Counted from the first letter of the stretch, positions 1 through 10,024 are shown. The stretch is DNA of 64,000 nt from Thalassovita autumnalis (GCF_001458255.1 NZ_CYSB01000041.1:62001-126000), one strand, 5' to 3'. Program-made: numbers and translations. Notes: generated by a model from the sequence alone, not told the origin.

Positions 1-273
1 GATGCAACAGGCCGGGTGGTGGATGCGGTGCTGAACCCGCTGTCGACCGTGATGAACAGCGATCAGAAGACACCGCGCACCAGCTTGAAGGTGGCAGATC
101 GCGTCGGCAGCCGTGCCCGTTATGGTGATACGCTGGACTCGGTGCTGTACGAAAGCACCGACAGCTATAGTCAAACACAGCTTCTTTACCTGCAAAACCG
201 CCGCTTCGAACTGGGAATCGAGAATGAGGATTCCTATATCGACCCTACCGAGATTGATACTGAGGGTTTCTAA
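1..273 (+). CDS. mlaA: MlaA (VacJ) family lipoprotein, C-terminal part
   Basis: The gene runs in from before the window, so only the last 90 residues are visible. The segment DAVLNPLSTV followed later by YLQNRRFELG is typical of the C-terminal part of MlaA/VacJ, the outer-membrane lipoprotein that extracts misplaced phospholipids from the outer leaflet and passes them to MlaC. The TAA stop is followed directly by the ATG of mlaC with no spacer, so the two are almost certainly cotranscribed and probably translationally coupled. The assignment rests on the motif and on the partner gene; the lipobox lies outside the window. Confidence 0.85.
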   Translation, partial: DATGRVVDAVLNPLSTVMNSDQKTPRTSLKVADRVGSRARYGDTLDSVLYESTDSYSQTQLLYLQNRRFELGIENEDSYIDPTEIDTEGF

Positions 274-879
274 ATGGCACCGCTTTTCAGCCGCCGCAGT
301 TTTATCGCCACCGCCAGCGCCACCGCGCTGATGCCCGCCCTGCCCACCGCGGCCTTTGCCCTGAATGAGGCAACCGCAAAGGGTCTGGTGGAAAAGCTGG
401 TACAGGAAATCAACAAGGTGATCGCATCCGGCAAGTCCGAAACGGCGATGATTGGTGATTTTGAACGCATCTTTAAACGCTACAGTGACACCTCCTATAT
501 CGCGGCCTATGCGATGGGTGTGGATGGTCGCCGTGCCTCGGGCGCACAGAAGAAAGCCTTCTCCACCGCCTTCACCGCCTATGTGGCGCGTAAATACGGC
601 AAACGCTTCCGTGAGTTCATTGGCGGCCGTCTGGAAGTGCAGAGCGTGAAGAAGGTGAAAAGCTTCTATCAGGTGCGCACCATTGCCTATCTGAAAGGCG
701 AGAGCCCCTTTGAGGTCGATTTCCACGTGTCAGACCGGACCGGCAAAGACTTGTTCTTCAACCTGTACATTGAAGGCATCAACATGCTGCTGACCGAACG
801 CGAAGAAATTGGCGCGATGCTGGATCGTCGCAAAGGCAACATTGACCAGATGATCACCGATCTGAAAAAGGCCGGTTAA
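274..879 (+). CDS. mlaC: MlaC-type phospholipid-binding protein
   Basis: A 201-residue periplasmic protein of the MlaC/Ttg2D family, which carries phospholipids between MlaA at the outer membrane and the MlaFEDB transporter at the inner membrane. The N-terminus has an SRRSFIA twin-arginine motif at about residues 6-12 followed by a hydrophobic stretch and a likely cleavage site near AFA, so export by Tat is plausible. The body (YIAAYAMG, RKYGKRFREF) fits the family. The start is fixed by abutment with the mlaA stop. A strong terminator follows at 902-929. Confidence 0.88.
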   Translation: MAPLFSRRSFIATASATALMPALPTAAFALNEATAKGLVEKLVQEINKVIASGKSETAMIGDFERIFKRYSDTSYIAAYAMGVDGRRASGAQKKAFSTAFTAYVARKYGKRFREFIGGRLEVQSVKKVKSFYQVRTIAYLKGESPFEVDFHVSDRTGKDLFFNLYIEGINMLLTEREEIGAMLDRRKGNIDQMITDLKKAG

Positions 880-901
880 GGATCACATTCCTTCTAATGC
901 G

Positions 902-929
902 ACGGGCGGGGAATTCCCCGCCCGTTTTT
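902..929 (+). terminator. Rho-independent terminator after mlaC
   Basis: A perfect 24-bp palindrome (902-925, arms ACGGGCGGGGAA / TTCCCCGCCCGT) is followed by a run of T. It closes the mlaA-mlaC operon and separates it from the convergent penicillin-binding protein gene that ends at 938. Confidence 0.85.
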
Positions 930-937
930 CGTTGCAC

Positions 938-3163
938 CTAGTTGCCACCAAAGATCCCGCGCAGCAGGTCATCGATGCCATTTCGGGTATCACGATCCCG
1001 CTGCGGGTCTGGTGCCACATGGCGGGCGGGTGATCCACCGCGCAGCATCGGCAGGGGTTTCGGGGTCAGCCCCTCATGCACACGGCGCATGGTTTCGTGC
1101 CAGATCTCAGCCGGCAGGCCGGACCCAGTCACCCCGGTCAGCGGGGTGTTGTCATCATAGCCCATCCAGACGCCCGCCACGTAATCAGCGGTAAAGCCGA
1201 TGAACCAGGCATCTTTGGCTTTTTGCGAGGTGCCGGTTTTCCCGGCCACCTGCCAGTCAGGCAGATTGGCGCGACGGCCGGTGCCCTCAGAAGCGACCAC
1301 ATGCATCATCCATGTCAGTTCACGCGCGGCATCTTCGCTGATCACACGCTCACCGATCCCGCCGGTAGAAGTCATCAGCGCCTCATCATCGCCCTGCATC
1401 TTCAGCTCCACCAACCCGTAGGGCCGAACCGAGCTGCCACCGTTCAGGATCCCCGCATAGGCGCCCGTCACCTCCAACAGGCTGGTGTCAGACGCCCCTA
1501 GCGCCAGGGACGGGCCAGCGGCCAGATCGGATTCAATGCCAAAGTCGCTGGCCACCTTGCGCACGTTTTCCAACCCGGCATCCTGCGCGATCTTCACCGC
1601 CGGGATGTTCAATGAGACGCGCAGCGCCTCGGTCAGGGTCACGGGACCGTGGAACTTGCGATCATAGTTCTGTGGGCTCCATGGGGATGATCCGGGGATG
1701 TTGATGGTGATCGGCTCATCCACAACGATATCATTGGCCGACCAGCCCAGCTCCAACGCGGTGGCATATACAAAGGGTTTGAAGGCCGATCCGGTCTGAC
1801 GTTTGGCCTGCACAGCCCGATTAAAGGCGCCGGTCACTTTGGTTTTGCGGCCGCCTACCATGGCACGCACCGCGCCGTCTGCCGACATGACAACAATGGC
1901 CGCCTGCGCTTTGGAGCCTTCGCGCACTTTTTCTGAGAAGATGTAGTTCATCGCCTCTTCGGCGGCGTCCTGAATGCGCTGATCCAATGTGGTGCGGATC
2001 ACAACGTCAGAGGTTGAGTTGCGGGTGAAGAACTCAGGCCCCGACGACATCACCCAATCGGCAAAATACCCCCCGGCCCGTGCCTGAGCGGCCGGTGACA
2101 GTTTGGCGGGGTTGTCCCGTGCCTCCTGCGCGGCCTTGGTGGACAGGTAACCCTGATCCTCCATCAGTCCGATGATCACCCCGGCGCGGTTTTGGCTGCG
2201 GGTCAGGTTGCTGGTGGGCGCCAGCGTCGAGGGCGCGGTCAGCAGACCGGCGATCATCGCGCCTTCGGCAGCGGAAAGCGCCGCGGCGGGTTTGCCGAAA
2301 TAGCGCTGCGCTGCCGCCTCGGACCCATAGGCGCCACCGCCCATGTAGGCGCGGTTCAGATAGATCGAGAGGATCTCATCCTTGGTGTATTTCACCTCCA
2401 TCGCCAGCGCGTATATGGCTTCCTTGCCCTTGCGCCAGAGCGACCCGCGGCGACAGTCTGCCTCATAAGCGGCTTCGCTGTCCCATTGTGTGTCATCATA
2501 GACAACGCCCAGACACAGCAGCTTGGCCGTCTGCTGGGTAATGGTCGATCCGCCGTGGCCCGACAGCGGCCCGCGCCCTTCGCGCAGGTTGATGCGCACA
2601 GCGCTGGCCACGCCCCTTGGTGAAATCCCGAAATGGCGGTAGAACCGTTTGTCTTCGGTCGCAACAACGGCGTTTTTCAGATGCGGTGACACGCTGTCAG
2701 CGGTCACCACGCCGCCAAACTGATCACCACGCCAGGCAAAGACCTCACCGGTGCGGTCCGTCATCACCACCGATCCATTGGCGCGCCCATCCAATAGCGC
2801 GGTCACCTCAGGCAGCGTGGAATAGACATAGCCGACCGCCAGACCGACAACGATCATCGCCAGCGCAGTGATCCGCCAGGTAAAGGCCCAGATCAGCCGG
2901 AACAGCCAGCCAAAGATCGCCCGGAAAAAACGCACAATGGGATTGCGCGAGGGTTTTGCCGGTTTCCGGCGGGCGGTTTTCTTACGAGCGGGTGTTTTGC
3001 GCGCGGCGGGCTTGGCCGTGGATTTACTGGCAACGCGTTTGGTCGCAGCCGGTTTACGCCCTGCCGCGGCTCCCTTGGTTTTGCCACCGGATTTGCCTGC
3101 CGGTTTTGACCCATAGCGACGCTCGGCCACCAATGGCGGCTTTTTGCGACCTGAATCACTCAT
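938..3163 (-). CDS. Class A penicillin-binding protein 1A (bifunctional transglycosylase/transpeptidase)
   Basis: A 741-residue bifunctional peptidoglycan synthase. Residues 1-75 form a Lys/Ala/Arg-rich cytoplasmic tail, a membrane helix lies at about 97-117, and the GT51 glycosyltransferase follows with catalytic Glu170 in ATEDKRFYRHFG and GGSTITQQTAK at 205-214. The transpeptidase has the SxxK motif at Ser459-Lys462, SLN at 517-519 and KTG at 642-644, so both activities look intact. I chose the ATG at 3163, preceded by a purine-rich GGGCAAGAG; the frame stays open to 3829, but that extension only mirrors glnK. It is divergent from glnK with a 306-bp gap. Confidence 0.9.
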   Translation of the reverse strand: MSDSGRKKPPLVAERRYGSKPAGKSGGKTKGAAAGRKPAATKRVASKSTAKPAARKTPARKKTARRKPAKPSRNPIVRFFRAIFGWLFRLIWAFTWRITALAMIVVGLAVGYVYSTLPEVTALLDGRANGSVVMTDRTGEVFAWRGDQFGGVVTADSVSPHLKNAVVATEDKRFYRHFGISPRGVASAVRINLREGRGPLSGHGGSTITQQTAKLLCLGVVYDDTQWDSEAAYEADCRRGSLWRKGKEAIYALAMEVKYTKDEILSIYLNRAYMGGGAYGSEAAAQRYFGKPAAALSAAEGAMIAGLLTAPSTLAPTSNLTRSQNRAGVIIGLMEDQGYLSTKAAQEARDNPAKLSPAAQARAGGYFADWVMSSGPEFFTRNSTSDVVIRTTLDQRIQDAAEEAMNYIFSEKVREGSKAQAAIVVMSADGAVRAMVGGRKTKVTGAFNRAVQAKRQTGSAFKPFVYATALELGWSANDIVVDEPITINIPGSSPWSPQNYDRKFHGPVTLTEALRVSLNIPAVKIAQDAGLENVRKVASDFGIESDLAAGPSLALGASDTSLLEVTGAYAGILNGGSSVRPYGLVELKMQGDDEALMTSTGGIGERVISEDAARELTWMMHVVASEGTGRRANLPDWQVAGKTGTSQKAKDAWFIGFTADYVAGVWMGYDDNTPLTGVTGSGLPAEIWHETMRRVHEGLTPKPLPMLRGGSPARHVAPDPQRDRDTRNGIDDLLRGIFGGN

Positions 3164-3469
3164 CTCTTGCCCTGCCCGTGCAACCTGTTTTGCCACAGCA
3201 TACCGCCCCGCGCCCCAATTGTAGAGACGGTGATTCCTGCTCTGGCAGTTCTTTGCTTGATGATTTTTTGTGCATATTTCACATAACGCACAAAATTTAA
3301 ACAGCACAGCTGCGGAATTCCTGTGCAACTGCAGCATTTCCTTCACCTGAACCCACCCCGTGATGTTGGTTGAGACCGTAATTCTGCGGGTCTGGCAGAC
3401 GGGTGAGTGCGTGAGCGAACGCCAACAACCGGCCCCGCGTTTTCGACAGGCTGAACTAAGGGGAACAAG
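3164..3469. other. 306-bp gap between pbp and glnK with an inverted repeat
   Basis: No gene is visible here. The gap must hold the promoters of both divergent genes. Its AT-rich middle contains an inverted repeat, TTTTGTGC (3266-3273) and GCACAAAA (3288-3295), 8-bp perfect arms with a 14-nt spacer, which could be an operator. The half-site order (GTGC then GCAC) is the reverse of the usual NtrC site, so I do not call it NtrC despite the glnK context. Confidence 0.5.
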
Positions 3470-3808
3470 GTGAAACTGATTATTGCAACGATCAAACCGT
3501 TCAAGCTGGAGGAGGTCCGTGAAGCACTGACCGAAATCGGCGTGCGCGGCATGATGGTCACTGAAATCAAAGGCTTCGGCTCGCAGTCGGGTCATACGGA
3601 AATCTATCGCGGCGCGGAATACGCAGTGAATTTCGTACCCAAGATCAAACTGGAAATCGTGGTGAGCGCGGCGATGGCAGACCAAGCCGTCGAGACCATC
3701 ACCAACACCGCCCGCACCGGCAAAATCGGTGACGGCAAGATCTTTGTGCTGGACGTGGCACAGGCCGTACGCGTGCGTACCGGCGAAACCAACGACGACG
3801 CGATCTAA
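3470..3808 (+). CDS. glnK: P-II family nitrogen regulator GlnK
   Basis: A 112-residue P-II signalling protein with the full family length. Tyr51, the usual uridylylation site, sits in EIYRGAEYAVNF, and the T-loop and C-terminal GDGKIFVLDV are intact. P-II proteins sense 2-oxoglutarate and ATP/ADP and bind AmtB, glutamine-synthetase adenylyltransferase and NtrB. The start codon is GTG, with AAGGGGAAC just upstream. The gene is followed after 26 nt by amtB, the classical glnK-amtB operon, which points to GlnK rather than GlnB; it is expected to be induced by nitrogen limitation. Confidence 0.93.
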   Translation: MKLIIATIKPFKLEEVREALTEIGVRGMMVTEIKGFGSQSGHTEIYRGAEYAVNFVPKIKLEIVVSAAMADQAVETITNTARTGKIGDGKIFVLDVAQAVRVRTGETNDDAI

Positions 3809-3834
3809 GCGTGGACGGGGAAAGGACAATGGAA

Positions 3835-5172
3835 ATGAACCGTATTACCAAACTTGGTCTGGCCAGCGCTGTTGCGCTCCTGCCGACCCTGGGCCTGGCC
3901 GAAGATGCCGCCCCGGTTGCAGGCGTCGACGCCTCGACCGACACCATTTTTATCCTGAACTCGCTGCTGTTCCTGGTTGGCGGCTTCCTGGTGTTCTGGA
4001 TGGCCGCAGGTTTCGCCATGCTGGAGGCCGGTCTGGTCCGTGGCAAAAACGTAACCATGCAGCTGACCAAGAACATCGCGCTCTTCTCGCTGGCTGCGAT
4101 CTTCTACTACCTGATCGGCTACAACCTGATGTACCCGCTGGGCACATGGTCGGTTGACGGCATCCTGTCCGGCGTCTGGGGCCCCGGCGTTCTGGAAGCT
4201 GTGGGTGTTGGCCGCGATGGCGCTGACGATTACGGCTATGCCTCCACCGGTTCGGACTTCTTCTTCCAGCTGATGTTCTGCGCCACCACCGCCTCGATCG
4301 TTTCGGGCACCCTGGCTGAACGTATCAAGCTGTGGCCCTTCCTGATCTTCACCATCATCCTGACTGCCATCATCTACCCGCTGCAGGCGTCGTGGAAATG
4401 GGGCGGCGGCTTCCTGGATCAGGCTGGCTTCCTGGACTTTGCTGGCTCGACCGTTGTGCACTCGGTAGGTGGCTGGGCCGCTCTGACCGGCGCGCTGATC
4501 CTCGGCCCGCGTATCGGCAAATACAAAAACGGCAAAACCATCCCGATCCCCGGCTCGAACCTGACGCTGGCGACCCTGGGTACCTTCATCCTGTGGCTGG
4601 GTTGGTTCGGCTTCAATGGCGGCTCGCAGCTGGCCATGGGCACCGTGGGTGACGTTGCAGACGTAAGCCGCATCTTCGCCAACACCAACACGGCCGCTGC
4701 AGGTGGCGCCATCGCCGCGCTGATCCTGACCCAGGTTCTGTACAACAAGCCGGACCTGACCATGGTTCTGAACGGCGCACTGGCTGGTCTGGTGTCGATC
4801 ACCGCAGAGCCGCTGACCCCGTCGCTGGGTGCAGCCACCCTGATCGGTGCCGTGGGCGGTGTGATCGTTGTCTTCGCCGTACCGTTCCTGGACAAGCTGA
4901 AGATCGACGACGTTGTTGGCGCCATCCCGGTTCACCTGATCGCCGGTATCTGGGGCACCATCGCGGTTGTCTTCACCAACGCGGACGCCTCGCTGGGCAC
5001 GCAGCTCTACTCGATCGTTGTGGTCGGCATCTTCACCGTGGTTGTTTCGGCAGCTGTCTGGTTCGTGCTGAAAGCAGTGATGGGCCTGCGCGTCGACGAA
5101 GAGACCGAAATCAACGGCCTCGACATGGCAGAGCTGGGCATGGAAGCCTATCCGGAATTCTCCAAAGGCTAA
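3835..5172 (+). CDS. amtB: Ammonium transporter AmtB
   Basis: A 445-residue Amt/Mep/Rh family ammonium channel with a signal-peptide-like N-terminus (likely cut near LGLA at about 22) and about eleven membrane helices. The two conserved pore histidines are present as His209 (VVHSVGGW) and His367 (PVHLIAGIWG). AGGA lies 8 nt before the ATG at 3835, so I prefer this to the ATG at 3829 or the GTG at 3811. It is cotranscribed with glnK, whose product blocks the channel when nitrogen is plentiful. A strong terminator follows. Confidence 0.93.
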   Translation: MNRITKLGLASAVALLPTLGLAEDAAPVAGVDASTDTIFILNSLLFLVGGFLVFWMAAGFAMLEAGLVRGKNVTMQLTKNIALFSLAAIFYYLIGYNLMYPLGTWSVDGILSGVWGPGVLEAVGVGRDGADDYGYASTGSDFFFQLMFCATTASIVSGTLAERIKLWPFLIFTIILTAIIYPLQASWKWGGGFLDQAGFLDFAGSTVVHSVGGWAALTGALILGPRIGKYKNGKTIPIPGSNLTLATLGTFILWLGWFGFNGGSQLAMGTVGDVADVSRIFANTNTAAAGGAIAALILTQVLYNKPDLTMVLNGALAGLVSITAEPLTPSLGAATLIGAVGGVIVVFAVPFLDKLKIDDVVGAIPVHLIAGIWGTIAVVFTNADASLGTQLYSIVVVGIFTVVVSAAVWFVLKAVMGLRVDEETEINGLDMAELGMEAYPEFSKG

Positions 5173-5198
5173 AACTCGCCTCAGGAGAAACGCAAAGA

Positions 5199-5229
5199 CC
5201 GGGCCCTTGCGGGGGCCCGGTTTTCTTTT
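5199..5229 (+). terminator. Rho-independent terminator after amtB
   Basis: GC-rich hairpin with arms CCGGGCCC (5199-5206) and GGGCCCGG (5213-5220), followed by TTTTCTTTT. It ends the glnK-amtB operon. Confidence 0.85.
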
Positions 5230-5231
5230 GT

Positions 5232-5301
5232 GCAGTCGCCTTTTTTGAAACGCGACTGCGTCGCGTGGCCTTCGGCGAGAGTATTTTGGAAACAGTGAAA
5301 G
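5232..5301. repeat. Possible Rhodobacteraceae-type intergenic repeat
   Basis: Between amtB and the DUF2478 gene lies an inverted repeat (GCAGTCGC 5232-5239 and GCGACTGC 5252-5259) followed by GGCCTTCGGCGAGAGTATTT and a purine-rich tail. From memory, closely similar gcggGAGTATTT strings recur between genes in many Rhodobacteraceae. Only one copy is seen in this window, so the repeat call rests on recall and not on comparison. Confidence 0.3.
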
Positions 5302-5305
5302 CGGT

Positions 5306-5803
5306 TTAGGTCGCTAGCCAGGCACGCAACGCGGCGGGCGAATCCCCTGCCTGTTCCGCCGCACCGCCGGTGAAGTCCTGAAAGGCGGCGAAGTTCGTTT
5401 CATTCACCCCGACAAGCACCGGCACCTCCAATTCCAGCGCCAAAGCGATGGTGGAGCGGAAGCCGCGCCCCTCGGCCTCATGCTTGCCGAATTTATTGAT
5501 GATCACCAGTTTGGGGGCCGCATCGTTCAGCTGTGCCTCGGTCAGACCAACGGCCTGTTCCAGTGCCACCGGGTCCAGACGGCAGCCGCGCGAATCCTTG
5601 CCAAGGTTCTGTGAAATGCGCACCACGGGTCCTGCGGGCAGGATCTGCAGATCCATATCGCATTTGCCCTCAGGCGCGCATTCAATGTCATGCTGCACAG
5701 CACCAGCCAGCGCCACACCCTCGGCCGCCAGATCGGCCGCAAGCCCAGCCAGCAGGCGGTTCATTTCGCCCCGTTCCGAGATTTTTACATAGCCGATCTT
5801 CAT
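5306..5803 (-). CDS. DUF2478 domain-containing protein
   Basis: A 165-residue cytosolic protein that I place in the DUF2478 family, a group distantly related to THEP1-type nucleoside triphosphatases. Visible features are an N-terminal MKIGYVKISERGEMNRLLAG, a cysteine-containing region (IECAPEGKCDMDLQ at about 41-54) and a central hydrophobic LVIINKFGKHEAEGRGFR that resembles a Walker-B/NK segment. No function is established; some relatives lie near molybdate genes, but none is here. The start is supported by GGAGCGAGAT before the ATG. It lies 27 bp downstream of tex on the same strand, possibly cotranscribed. Confidence 0.7.
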   Translation of the reverse strand: MKIGYVKISERGEMNRLLAGLAADLAAEGVALAGAVQHDIECAPEGKCDMDLQILPAGPVVRISQNLGKDSRGCRLDPVALEQAVGLTEAQLNDAAPKLVIINKFGKHEAEGRGFRSTIALALELEVPVLVGVNETNFAAFQDFTGGAAEQAGDSPAALRAWLAT

Positions 5804-5830
5804 ATCTCGCTCCTAAGTGCTGCGAAAGCT

Positions 5831-8170
5831 TTAGCGCTTTTTCATCGCATCCATCAATGCGGCACCGAGTGCACCTGTGTCATTTCCCTTACCCTGGGGC
5901 TTGCTGGAAAACTTGCCACCGCGCGGGCCACCACGGGATCCACCGGGCCCGCCGGAACGGCCACGATCCGGCCGATCACCCTGCCCGCCCCGTGCAGCCG
6001 GGGCGGCGCCCCCATCTTTGCGCATGCTGAGGCCGATGCGGTTGCGGGGCACGTCCACCTCGGTCACACGGACCTTCACCACATCGCCCGCCTTGACCAC
6101 CTCATGCGGGTCTTTGACAAAGCGGTCGGCCAATTGGCTGACGTGAACCAGACCATCCTGATGCACACCGATATCCACAAAGGCGCCGAAGGCCGCAACG
6201 TTGGTCACGGTGCCTTCCAGTGACATGCCGGGCTTCAGGTCCTTGATGTCATCAATACCATCTGCAAAGCTGGCGGTTTTAAAATCCGGACGCGGGTCGC
6301 GGCCCGGTTTTTCCAGTTCCGACAGGATGTCGCGCACCGTGGGCAGGCCGAAAGTATCGTCAACAAAATCCTCAGCCCGCACCCGGCGCAGCTGCGCCTC
6401 ATCCCCCATCAACTGGCGCAGATCGCGGCCACAGGCGGCCACGATTTTGCGCGCCACGCCATAGGCTTCTGGGTGGACCGAGGAGGCATCAAGCGGCTCA
6501 TCCCCCTCGGCGATGCGCAGGAAGCCGGCGCATTGTTCAAAGGCGCGCGGACCCAGACGGGCGACATCCAGCAGCTCTTTGCGGGTTTTGAAGGCGCCGT
6601 TGATGTTGCGATGGCTGACGATGGCCTCAGCCAGGCTCTCGCCCAGGCCCGAGACCCGCGCCAACAATGGTGCGGAGGCCATGTTGAGGTCAACGCCCAC
6701 CGCGTTCACCGCATCCTCCACCACCGCATCCAAGGAACGGGCCAGTTGGAATTGATCGACATCGTGCTGGTACTGGCCAACGCCGATCGACTTCGGCTCA
6801 ATCTTCACCAATTCGGCCAGCGGGTCCTGCAGACGCCGGGCAATCGACACGGCGCCGCGCAGGCTGACATCCAGATCAGGGAATTCACGCGCCGCCAGTT
6901 CCGAGGCGGAATAGACCGAGGCCCCCGCCTCGGACACCACAACCTTGGTGGGTTTGCTGCCCGGCAGTTCCCGCAGCAGGTCGGCGACCATCTTTTCACT
7001 TTCACGGCTGGCGGTGCCATTGCCGATGGCGATCAGCTCCACGCCGTGCTGCTTGATCAGCTTGGCCAGGGTGACCTGCGAGCCGCGCAGATCGTTTTTC
7101 GGCTGGAACGGGTAGATCGTATCGGTCGCCAGCACCTTGCCGGTGGCATCCACCACCGCCACCTTGCAGCCGGTGCGAATGCCCGGATCAAGGCCAAGGG
7201 TGGCTTTGGCCCCTGCCGGCGCGGCCAGTAGCAGATCTTTGAGATTACGGGCAAAAACCTTGATCGCCTCATCCTGCGCACGTTTGCGTAGATCCGCCAT
7301 CAGATCCAACATCATCGAGAGCGACAGTTTCACCCGCCAGGTCCAGCTGGCCGCCTTGCGCAGCCATTGATCCCCGGCGCCCGTGCCGCTGACATCCAGT
7401 GCCGCCGCGACCATATCGGGGGCGCGATCGGCGTCTTCTTCAGCCGGGGCGATATCGACGCTCAGGATGCCCTCATTGCTGGCCCGCATCATTGCAAGGG
7501 CACGATGGCTGGGCGCATCTTTCCATGCCTCCTGATGATCGAAATAATCCGAGAACTTGGCGCCCTTGGCCTCCTGCCCTTCGATCACCTTGGCCTTGAT
7601 CAGCGCATTGCCTTGCATGAAGCCGCGCAGCCGGCCAATCAGATCAGCGTTTTCGGTCAGCCGTTCTGCAACAATATCCCGGGCGCCGTTGAGGGCCGTT
7701 TTGGTATCCGCAACAGCCTCAGACAGGTAGCCGTTGGCCAGTGCCTCAGGATCGGCGTGACGGTCGGCCAGAATAGCATCCAGCAACGGCTCCAACCCGT
7801 TTTCCCGCGCGATCATCGCTTTGGTGCGGCGCTTGGGTTTATAGGGCAGATACAGGTCTTCCAGCTGGGCCTTGGTTTCCGCCGTGGCGATAGATTTCGC
7901 CAACTCATCCGTCAGCTTGTCCTGCGATTTGATCGATTCAACGATGGCGGCGCGGCGCTGTTCCAACTCACGCAGATAGACCAGCCGTTCAGACAGGGTA
8001 CGCAGCTGGCTGTCATCCAGACCGCCTGTCGCCTCTTTCCGGTAACGGGCCACAAACGGCACGGTGGCGCCCTCATCCAGAAGTGTCACAGCAGCGCCGA
8101 CCTGACTGGCCGCAGCGCCGATTTCTTTGGCGATGATCTGGGTGATACGTGGGGCAGTGTCGAGCGCCAT
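5831..8170 (-). CDS. tex: Tex family RNA-binding transcription accessory protein
   Basis: A 779-residue protein with the Tex arrangement: helical N-terminal region ([19 protein letters not shown]), YqgF-like RNase H fold ([17 protein letters not shown]), helix-hairpin-helix region ([17 protein letters not shown]) and an S1 RNA-binding domain ([20 protein letters not shown]). It ends in a Gly/Arg-rich tail and a basic end (MDAMKKR). Tex is a broadly conserved nucleic-acid-binding factor linked to transcription and RNA processing. AGGACCAAAA precedes the ATG at 8170. Upstream in-frame sequence to 8557 is the mirror of the adenine deaminase gene and is not included. Divergent from ade. Confidence 0.92.
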   Translation of the reverse strand: MALDTAPRITQIIAKEIGAAASQVGAAVTLLDEGATVPFVARYRKEATGGLDDSQLRTLSERLVYLRELEQRRAAIVESIKSQDKLTDELAKSIATAETKAQLEDLYLPYKPKRRTKAMIARENGLEPLLDAILADRHADPEALANGYLSEAVADTKTALNGARDIVAERLTENADLIGRLRGFMQGNALIKAKVIEGQEAKGAKFSDYFDHQEAWKDAPSHRALAMMRASNEGILSVDIAPAEEDADRAPDMVAAALDVSGTGAGDQWLRKAASWTWRVKLSLSMMLDLMADLRKRAQDEAIKVFARNLKDLLLAAPAGAKATLGLDPGIRTGCKVAVVDATGKVLATDTIYPFQPKNDLRGSQVTLAKLIKQHGVELIAIGNGTASRESEKMVADLLRELPGSKPTKVVVSEAGASVYSASELAAREFPDLDVSLRGAVSIARRLQDPLAELVKIEPKSIGVGQYQHDVDQFQLARSLDAVVEDAVNAVGVDLNMASAPLLARVSGLGESLAEAIVSHRNINGAFKTRKELLDVARLGPRAFEQCAGFLRIAEGDEPLDASSVHPEAYGVARKIVAACGRDLRQLMGDEAQLRRVRAEDFVDDTFGLPTVRDILSELEKPGRDPRPDFKTASFADGIDDIKDLKPGMSLEGTVTNVAAFGAFVDIGVHQDGLVHVSQLADRFVKDPHEVVKAGDVVKVRVTEVDVPRNRIGLSMRKDGGAAPAARGGQGDRPDRGRSGGPGGSRGGPRGGKFSSKPQGKGNDTGALGAALMDAMKKR

Positions 8171-8317
8171 TTTTGGTCCTCTCAGTCTTTGGGAGGGCCA
8201 CCATAGAAGCGCGCGCGAAGGAGGGGAAGGCGAAATAGAAATGACGCAGGTTTGCCCTACCGCTGGCCCCGGCGCCATGGCATGCTGCGCCATTGTTTTG
8301 AGGAAGGAGCGCAGCAC

Positions 8318-10024
8318 ATGAGCAGCAGCACAGGGCATTTGGCACAGCGGATCGCACAGGGGCGCGGGCAGGGAAAGGCGGATCTGGTGCTGAAGGGCGG
8401 CCAGATCTTTGACCTGATGACCGGCCAAATGCTGCAGGGCGATGTGGCAATTTGTGGCGACCGGGTGGTGGGCATCTGCGAGAGCTATGAGGGCACGCGT
8501 GAGGTGGACGTCAGCGGCAAGGTGCTGGTGCCGGGCTTCATCGACACCCATCTGCACATCGAAAGCTCCCTTGTGACGCCGTTCGAATTTGACCGCTGTG
8601 TGCTACCGCATGGGGTGACCACCGCGATCTGTGATCCGCATGAGTTTGCCAATGTGATCGGCCCGGCAGGCATTCGCTACTTCCAGCAGGCGGCCGGCAA
8701 CACCCTGATGGATATCAAGGTGCAACTGTCCTCCTGCGTGCCCTCAACCGATATGGAAACTGCAGGGGCGACCATTCTGGCTGAGGATCTTAAACCGCTG
8801 ATGGGGCATCCCAGCGGCATCGGTCTGGCAGAATTCATGAACTTCCCCGGCGTGTTGTTTCAGGACCCGGAGGTGATGAAAAAGCTGGACCTGTTTGAGG
8901 ATCAGCATATCGACGGCCATTGCCCGTTGCTGTCTGGCAAGGATCTGAACGGCTATATCGCCGCCGGCATCCGCACAGAACATGAAGCAACCACGGCCGA
9001 AGAGGCGATGGAAAAACTGCGTAAAGGCATGCGGGTTCTGATCCGCGAAGGTTCGGTTTCCAAAGACTTGCATGCGCTGGCGCCAATCCTGACCGATGTG
9101 ACCTCGCCCTATCTGTGCCTGTGCACCGATGACCGCAATCCGCTGGACATCGCGGAACAGGGGCATCTGGATTACATGATCCGCACGTTGATTGGGCTGG
9201 GGGTTTCCCCATTGGCCGTATACCGCGCGGCCAGCATTTCGGCGGCCGAGGCCTTTGGCCTGAAGGATCGTGGCCAGATCAGCCCGGGCAAACGTGCTGA
9301 CATCGTGATCCTGAATGATCTTGAGACCTGCGATGTGGCGGATGTGATCTGCGGCGGGGTCTGGGTTGACGATGCCGCCTTTGCAGCCCGTGAGCTGATT
9401 GATCCCGTCGGCCGCCACTCGGTCAACGCGCCCAAGGTCGGGCCGCAGCATTTCCGCACTGCCGGCAACCGCGAAGACACCGATGTGATCGGCATTCTGG
9501 AAGGCAAGATCATCACCGAACATCTGAACGAAGTCATGGTGATTGAAGATGGTGACAAACGCCCTGACCTCAGCCGCGATCTGATCAAGATCGCCGTGAT
9601 CGAACGGCATGGCAAAAACGGCAATATGGCCACCGGCTTTGTGCGCGGGTTCAAACTGAAGCGTGGGGCGATTGCTTCCACGGTCTGTCACGACCATCAC
9701 AACATCGCGGTTGTTGGCGCCGATTACGATGACATGGCACTGGCCGCCAACCGTTTGGGGGAGATTGAGGGCGGATTTGTGGTCGTCGAAGGTGGCAAGG
9801 TTTTGGCCGAACTACCGCTGCCCGTTGCCGGGCTGATGAGCCTTGAAAGCCATGAGGTGGTGCATGACCAACTGGTCGATCTGCGTGCCGCTGCGCGGGA
9901 TCTGGGGGTGACATTGGAAGAGCCGTTCCTGCAGCTGGCGTTCCTCGCATTGCCGGTCATTCCCAACCTCAAAATCACCGATCGCGGGCTGGTGGATGTG
10001 AACAAGTTCGAGATCATTTCGTAA
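8318..10024 (+). CDS. ade: Adenine deaminase
   Basis: A 568-residue amidohydrolase of the Ade/AdeC family, which converts adenine to hypoxanthine and ammonia. The metal-binding motif [13 protein letters not shown] is at 72-84 (His78, His80), followed by [19 protein letters not shown] and, near the C-terminus, the family-typical [16 protein letters not shown] and CHDHHNI. The ATG at 8318 has AGGAAGGAG 8 nt upstream; in-frame sequence back to 8252 lacks a ribosome-binding site. It stands alone between tex and the FadJ-type gene, with a hairpin terminator downstream. Confidence 0.92.
   Translation: MSSSTGHLAQRIAQGRGQGKADLVLKGGQIFDLMTGQMLQGDVAICGDRVVGICESYEGTREVDVSGKVLVPGFIDTHLHIESSLVTPFEFDRCVLPHGVTTAICDPHEFANVIGPAGIRYFQQAAGNTLMDIKVQLSSCVPSTDMETAGATILAEDLKPLMGHPSGIGLAEFMNFPGVLFQDPEVMKKLDLFEDQHIDGHCPLLSGKDLNGYIAAGIRTEHEATTAEEAMEKLRKGMRVLIREGSVSKDLHALAPILTDVTSPYLCLCTDDRNPLDIAEQGHLDYMIRTLIGLGVSPLAVYRAASISAAEAFGLKDRGQISPGKRADIVILNDLETCDVADVICGGVWVDDAAFAARELIDPVGRHSVNAPKVGPQHFRTAGNREDTDVIGILEGKIITEHLNEVMVIEDGDKRPDLSRDLIKIAVIERHGKNGNMATGFVRGFKLKRGAIASTVCHDHHNIAVVGADYDDMALAANRLGEIEGGFVVVEGGKVLAELPLPVAGLMSLESHEVVHDQLVDLRAAARDLGVTLEEPFLQLAFLALPVIPNLKITDRGLVDVNKFEIIS

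Noticed and set aside
3243-3255. Sigma-54-like TGGCAG then TTTGCT upstream of glnK
   Set aside because: The distance between GG and GC is 9, not the required 10, and the site is over 200 bp from the start codon.
3164-3829. N-terminal extension of the penicillin-binding protein to 963 residues
   Set aside because: The added part is only the reverse strand of glnK and of the promoter gap, has no membrane or catalytic sense, and the ATG at 3163 has a reasonable ribosome-binding site before a typical basic PBP1A tail.
3805-4935. Long minus-strand frame opposite amtB
   Set aside because: It mirrors a certain gene, is rich in Gln/Gly/Asp as expected from the antisense of membrane codons, and has no domain.
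8171-8557. Extension of Tex toward 8557
   Set aside because: It covers the divergent promoter and the start of the adenine deaminase gene; the ATG at 8170 has AGGA upstream and matches the family start.
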